Shown: piece by piece, positions 60,672 to 64,000 of the stretch | Position numbering within the stretch: the stretch's first letter is position 1 | Layout of the letters: every line of letters begins with the position of its first letter | Assembly: GCF_024168645.1 (NCBI RefSeq) | Contig: NZ_JALJWF010000001.1 | Coordinates: forward strand, 3,475,501 to 3,539,500 | DNA length: 64,000 bases | Direction of reading: 5' to 3' | DNA from: Pseudomonas sp. GGS8 | GTDB taxonomy: Bacteria > Pseudomonadota > Gammaproteobacteria > Pseudomonadales > Pseudomonadaceae | Position numbers and translations under genes: made by a program | The notes under the pieces: model-generated | Database searches by the model: none | Told to the model about the DNA's origin: nothing | Seen by the model: the letters and a program-made list of their open reading frames with translations, nothing else

Positions 60672-61094
60672 CTAAGGGGGTGGCAGCCCTTCCGGCATTG
60701 CGGACAAATGTTCGTGGCAGGCCAGCCATAGGCCTTGTTGTTCTTGGCCAGACGCCTGTTTCTTGAAAACAATCGTCTCGCGTTCCTGGCTGAAGTGTTG
60801 CTCCCCTTGCATGCGCAGTTCGGTGGCCACGTCATGGATGAAAATCGCCACGTCACCCTGCAGGCTGACGAAGGCGTTGCTCGAGGTGCATGACAACACC
60901 TCGAAGCCGTCCTCGGCACGCCAGGTGTCCCACAACGCCTGGTAGGCATCGCGCGACAGCAGGGGCTGCTCGAGGGTGTAGAACACGAAGCTGGCATCGA
61001 CGCTGAATGCGCCGAAGTAAGCTTCGCGATCGTTACGGGCAAAGGCCGACACCAGCTCGGCGGCAGCGTTGAGTACCTGATCACGTTGGTTCAT
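60672..61094 (-). CDS. NTF2-like protein (AtzH/DUF3225-like, PA1420 position)
   Basis: A 140-residue protein of the SnoaL/NTF2-like fold, beginning MNQRDQVLNAAAELVSAFAR. The pattern RNDREAYFGAFSVDASFVFY (about 20-39) and FSQERETIVFKK is typical of AtzH-like subunits that support amidohydrolases. It starts nine bases after the gbuA stop and is 51 bases from the NCS1 gene, so it is inside the operon. An accessory role in breakdown of a guanidino compound is inferred from that position alone. Confidence 0.82.
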   Translation of the reverse strand: MNQRDQVLNAAAELVSAFARNDREAYFGAFSVDASFVFYTLEQPLLSRDAYQALWDTWRAEDGFEVLSCTSSNAFVSLQGDVAIFIHDVATELRMQGEQHFSQERETIVFKKQASGQEQQGLWLACHEHLSAMPEGLPPP

Positions 61095-61103
61095 GACCGA
61101 TCC

Positions 61104-62054
61104 TCAGCGATGGACTACGCCTGGCAGTACGCAGAGCATTTCGTACAGCAGGTTGGCGCCCAGCAGCGAGGTGTTGCCGGTGGTGTCGTACGCTGGCGAG
61201 ACTTCTACCAAATCGCAGCCGACCAGGTCGAGGCCTTGGCAGCCGCGCACGATTTCAATCGCCTGAATGGTCGTCAGACCGCCGATTTCCGGGGTGCCGG
61301 TGCCAGGTGCCCAGGCCGGATCGATGCCGTCGATATCGAAACTCAAGTACACCGGACCGTCGCCGACTTTCTCGCGCACTTCGGCCATCAGCGGTGCCAG
61401 GGACTTGTGCCAGCATTCTTCAGCCTGCACCACACGGAAGCCCTGATTGCGGCTCCAGTTGAAGTCATCAGCGGTGTAACCCTGAGCCCGCAGGCCAATT
61501 TGCACTACGCGGTCGCAATCCAGAAGACCTTCTTCTACAGCGCGACGGAAGGTGGTGCCGTGGGCGATTTTCTCGCCGAACATGTGATCGTTCACATCGG
61601 CGTGGGCGTCGATGTGCACCAGGCCGACCTTGCCGTGCTTTTTATGGATGGCACGCAGGATCGGCAGGGTGATGGTGTGATCGCCGCCGAGGGTCAGGGG
61701 GATTACATCGTGTTCAAGGATATTGTCGTAGGCCTCTTCGATGATCCGCACGGCGTCCAGCAGGTTGAAGGTGTTGATCGCCACGTCACCGATGTCGGCA
61801 ACCGACAGCGAGTCGAACGGCGCAGCGCCGGTGGCCATGTTGTACGGGCGGATCATCACCGATTCAGCACGGATTTCACGCGGCCCGAAACGGGTGCCGG
61901 GGCGCAGGGACGTGCCGATGTCCAGCGGGATGCCGATAAAGGCAGCGTCCAGGCCGGCAGCGGAGGGCAAATGGGGGAGTCGCAGCATGGTGGCGATGCC
62001 GCCGAAGCGCGGCATTTCATTGCCGCCCAGTGGTTGGTGAAGAATCTTGTCCAC
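61104..62054 (-). CDS. gbuA: Guanidinobutyrase (ureohydrolase family)
   Basis: A 316-residue binuclear-manganese ureohydrolase. The metal ligands are H126 (GGDHT), D149, H151 and D153 (HIDAHADVND), and D240 and D242 (SFDIDGIDPAWAPGTGTPE), all present. It splits 4-guanidinobutyrate to GABA and urea (arginine transaminase/dehydrogenase route); agmatinase is the alternative within the same fold. Genome context favours GbuA: divergent LysR (GbuR-like) and the transporter genes in the same order as P. aeruginosa PA1418-PA1422. The operon starts here and runs leftward. Start ATG 62054. Confidence 0.9.
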   Translation of the reverse strand: MDKILHQPLGGNEMPRFGGIATMLRLPHLPSAAGLDAAFIGIPLDIGTSLRPGTRFGPREIRAESVMIRPYNMATGAAPFDSLSVADIGDVAINTFNLLDAVRIIEEAYDNILEHDVIPLTLGGDHTITLPILRAIHKKHGKVGLVHIDAHADVNDHMFGEKIAHGTTFRRAVEEGLLDCDRVVQIGLRAQGYTADDFNWSRNQGFRVVQAEECWHKSLAPLMAEVREKVGDGPVYLSFDIDGIDPAWAPGTGTPEIGGLTTIQAIEIVRGCQGLDLVGCDLVEVSPAYDTTGNTSLLGANLLYEMLCVLPGVVHR

Positions 62055-62175
62055 GGGTAAGGCCTCATCGTCATTGTTTTATTTATGCAGGTAAGCCGCT
62101 CGGGGAGAGACGGGTACCGCTGTGGGCCGATTCTGCGAAATGCAGTGGCCGGGAAGAATCGCTACAGGCAAATAC

Positions 62176-62199
62176 TTAGTTCAGATTTTTCTAAACTAA
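62176..62199. promoter_or_regulatory. Palindromic operator candidate between gbuA and gbuR
   Basis: TTAGTTCAGA (62176-62185), TTTT, TCTAAACTAA (62190-62199): ten-base arms with one mismatch. It lies 122 bases from the gbuA start in the divergent gap. Its size, TTAG...CTAA symmetry and position fit a LysR-type binding site, presumably for GbuR. Confidence 0.6.
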
Positions 62200-62248
62200 T
62201 GGCGGGCGGGAAGATAGACTCCCCACCATGCACCGAACCCCTGTGGCG

Positions 62249-62395
62249 AGGGAGATCACTGTGGCGAGGGGGCTTGCCCCCGTTCGGCTGCGCAGCAGTC
62301 GTAAACCTGCCAACTCGGTCTGTCTGATTGCACCGGGGTGAATGGTTTTGGGGCTGCTGCGCAACCCAACGGGGGCAAGCCCCCTCGCCACAAAA
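62249..62395. repeat. REP pair, 'gtggcgagggggc' type
   Basis: Left copy actgtggcgagggggcttgc at about 62259, with an extra truncated unit (cctgtggcgagggagat) at 62239. The inverted copy gcaagccccctcgccacaa ends at about 62395. With its spacer (cggctgcgcagcagtcg ... ggctgctgcgcaaccc) it forms a long cruciform. Apart from this and the palindrome, the 374-base gap between gbuA and gbuR holds nothing else that I recognise. Confidence 0.85.
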
Positions 62396-62428
62396 GCAAC
62401 ATGCACTACCTTGCAATGGAGCCTCCCC

Positions 62429-63322
62429 ATGGCCAACGCTTTACCCGACCTGAAACTATTGCGCATCTTCGTCAGCGTGGTCCGTCATCAGGGGTTCGCC
62501 AACGCCCAGCACGAGCTCAACCTCTCGACGTCGGCCATCAGCACCTACATGAGCCAACTCGAAGCGGCCCTCGGCCTGGTGCTCTGTCATCGCGGTCGCG
62601 GTGGTTTCAGCCTGACCAGCAAGGGCGAGCTGTTCCATCAGGAAACCCTGCGTCTGTTGGCCGAACTCGAAGGTTTTGAACAATACGCCGCCGCCCTCAA
62701 AGGCGAACTGCGCGGCACGTTGAACCTGGGGGTGATCGACTCTACCGTCAGCGACAAGGCCTTGCCGTTCGCCGAAGCCATCGGCGCCTACAGTCAGGAA
62801 CACCCGGCGGTGCATTTGCACTTGTCGGTCATGAGCCCCTACGAACTGCAACTTGGCGTGCAGGACAACCGCCTCGACCTGGCCATCGGTGCCTTTTCCA
62901 CGCGTATGAGCGGTTTGGTCTACATGCCGCTCTACCGCGAACAGCACTGGCTGTATTGCAGCAGCCGTCATCCGCTGTTCAACGAGCGGCGCATCCCCGA
63001 GCAGGTCATCACCCAGCAGCGCATGGTCGGTCGCGGCTATTGGAGTCAGGCCGAACTGGCGCGCCACGGTTTCAAGCACAGCGCGGCGACTGTGGAAAGT
63101 ATGGAGGCCCAATTGATTCTGGTGCTGTCTGGCGCCTACATCGGGTACCTGCCGGAGCACTACGCCCAGGCCTGGGTCGACAAGGGGGATTTGCGCGTGC
63201 TGCTGCCGGCGACGTTCGGTTATCAGGCGCCGTTTTCGATGATCGTGCGCCGTGGCCGCAGTCGCGAACCGCTGATCCAGACCTTCCGTGATTTGCTCAA
63301 AGCACAGCTCAATCAGGCTTAA
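62429..63322 (+). CDS. gbuR: LysR-family regulator of the gbu cluster
   Basis: A 297-residue LysR protein starting MANALPDLKLLRIFVSVVRH at ATG 62429, with GGAG seven bases before. The DNA-binding domain spans residues 1-65 (NAQHELNLSTSAISTYMSQL) and the effector domain about 95-290. It is divergent from gbuA, as GbuR (PA1422) is in P. aeruginosa, where it activates gbuA in response to 4-guanidinobutyrate. The palindrome at 62176 is a plausible binding site. It is followed after four bases by the DTW gene. Confidence 0.85.
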   Translation: MANALPDLKLLRIFVSVVRHQGFANAQHELNLSTSAISTYMSQLEAALGLVLCHRGRGGFSLTSKGELFHQETLRLLAELEGFEQYAAALKGELRGTLNLGVIDSTVSDKALPFAEAIGAYSQEHPAVHLHLSVMSPYELQLGVQDNRLDLAIGAFSTRMSGLVYMPLYREQHWLYCSSRHPLFNERRIPEQVITQQRMVGRGYWSQAELARHGFKHSAATVESMEAQLILVLSGAYIGYLPEHYAQAWVDKGDLRVLLPATFGYQAPFSMIVRRGRSREPLIQTFRDLLKAQLNQA

Positions 63323-63326
63323 GAAA

Positions 63327-63923
63327 ATGTCCAGAATCCATTGCCCACGCTGCCTGCGTCCGCAAACTCACTGCCTGTGCCCGCTGATCCCGAGCCTCGA
63401 CAGCCGCACGCGGGTGTTGCTGTTGCAGCATCCGAGTGAAGTGAATCATGCACTGAACACCGCGCGGCTGGCGGCGTTGGGGCTCAAAAATGCCGAGTTG
63501 ATCGTGGGCGAGGTGTTCGAGGATTTGCCGGCGTTGTTGAATCGGCCGGGCTATCAGGCACGACTGCTGTTTCCCGGTGAAGATGCGCAACCGTTGCAGG
63601 CCTACACAGCCAATGATGAACCGTTGTTGCTGGTCGTCCCGGACGGCACCTGGCGCAAGGCGCGCAAAATGCTGCACCTCAATCCATTGCTGGCGGCGTT
63701 GCCCAGAGTGACCCTGGCCGAGGGCGGAGTGTCCCGTTATCGCTTGCGCAAGGCGCCGGGGCCAGGGGCGTTGTCGACGGTTGAGGCAATTGTGCAGGCG
63801 TTGCAGACCGTCGAAGCACCGAGCAGTTTCGAGCCGTTATTAAAGCCGTTCGAGGCGTTGATCGAGGGGCAGATTGCGGCGATGGGGGAGGAGGTTTTTC
63901 AGCGTAATCATGGGCCGAAATAA
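63327..63923 (+). CDS. DTW-domain tRNA-uridine aminocarboxypropyltransferase
   Basis: A 198-residue SAM-dependent enzyme starting MSRIHCPRCLRPQTHCLCPL; C6, C9, C16 and C18 form a zinc site. The family motif D-x-T-W is DGTW at residues 106-109, followed by RKARKMLHLNP. The E. coli counterpart (TapT/YfiP) forms acp3U47 in the variable loop of tRNAs, using the aminocarboxypropyl group of S-adenosylmethionine. ATG 63327 is preceded by 'ttaagaaa' and lies four bases after the gbuR stop. A half REP follows at 63944. Confidence 0.9.
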   Translation: MSRIHCPRCLRPQTHCLCPLIPSLDSRTRVLLLQHPSEVNHALNTARLAALGLKNAELIVGEVFEDLPALLNRPGYQARLLFPGEDAQPLQAYTANDEPLLLVVPDGTWRKARKMLHLNPLLAALPRVTLAEGGVSRYRLRKAPGPGALSTVEAIVQALQTVEAPSSFEPLLKPFEALIEGQIAAMGEEVFQRNHGPK

Positions 63924-63943
63924 TTGTTGTTTTTAAGGGCCTC

Positions 63944-63970
63944 TTCGCGGGCAAGCCCGCTCCCACAGTG
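63944..63970. repeat. Single REP unit at the right end
   Basis: The segment cgcgggcaagcccgctccca is one arm of the 'gtgggagcgggc' REP. No inverted partner is seen before the window ends, so it is a singleton or lost its mate. Confidence 0.75.
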
Positions 63971-64000
63971 TCCGTGTCGAATACAAATTCTGCGAACACC

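Noticed and set aside
14183..62395. CRISPR-like repetition of short palindromes
   Set aside because: The repeats are dispersed, paired in inverse orientation and intergenic, which is REP/REPIN structure; no regular direct-repeat/spacer array exists.

Overview
The window is chromosomal DNA of a Pseudomonas, most likely of the P. fluorescens group. This rests on the high-GC codon use, family-by-family resemblance to P. aeruginosa/P. fluorescens genes (cysK, lpxO, aceK, hrpA, the PA3285/PA3286-like sigma factor and ketoacyl synthase, the PA3223-PA3228-like block, the PA1414-PA1422-like gbu block) and the many REP/REPIN palindromes of the 'gtgggagcgggcttgcccgcga' and 'gtggcgagggggcttgccccc' types. 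No rRNA, tRNA, CRISPR array or replication origin was seen.

Layout. 1-8.2 kb: a VWA/MoxR pair cut by the window edge, a DUF4160 / DUF2442-HTH pair, a DUF748 envelope protein, cysK, lpxO and two DMT exporters, the first preceded by a proline-rich leader-like peptide. 8.3-16.6 kb: aceK, hrpA, a KAS III-like synthase, and an ECF sigma factor overlapping a mini anti-sigma gene. 16.7-24.9 kb: porin, GNAT/FemAB-like protein, ABC exporter, cyclophilin, alpha/beta hydrolase, LysR regulator, small secreted protein, azoreductase. 25.0-26.9 kb: a low-GC accessory patch with an HlyD remnant, two related small membrane proteins (the second frameshifted) and a gene tail. 26.9-30.8 kb: DMT exporter, a mechanosensitive channel broken by one frameshift, and a DEAD-box helicase.

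30.7-46.1 kb is the most distinctive region. A two-partner-secretion type giant exoprotein (about 3760 aa) ends in a polymorphic-toxin-like domain and is followed by a probable immunity gene. Beyond it lie about 1.1 kb of decayed toxin/immunity debris, a 26-nt poly-C tract, a palindrome and an IS256-family element. The whole block sits between two direct copies of a segment of about 390 bp (3' tip of the helicase gene, its terminator and a 92-aa periplasmic protein gene). The IS split the right-hand copy, leaving a 9-bp target duplication. No TpsB transporter gene is present in the window.

46.1-64 kb returns to core-like genes: a small protein behind a structured-looking leader, DUF899, DUF2513-like, DUF6279 lipoprotein, TorF-like protein, CvfB, an NCS1 permease with a good sigma-54 promoter match, a DMT exporter, an MFS/LysR divergent pair, a PA1414-like small protein with a possible Anr box, and an ACP-like protein lacking the carrier serine. 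It ends with the guanidinobutyrase cluster (SSF symporter, NCS1 permease, NTF2-like protein, gbuA, divergent gbuR around a near-perfect palindrome) and the DTW-domain tRNA-modifying enzyme.

Functionally the window is mostly small-molecule transport, nitrogen and sulfur metabolism and envelope maintenance, interrupted by one interbacterial-competition island. Several broken genes have their frame changes at homopolymers, so some apparent pseudogenes could be sequencing errors. All functional calls come from reading the sequence and from family knowledge; no database search was run.
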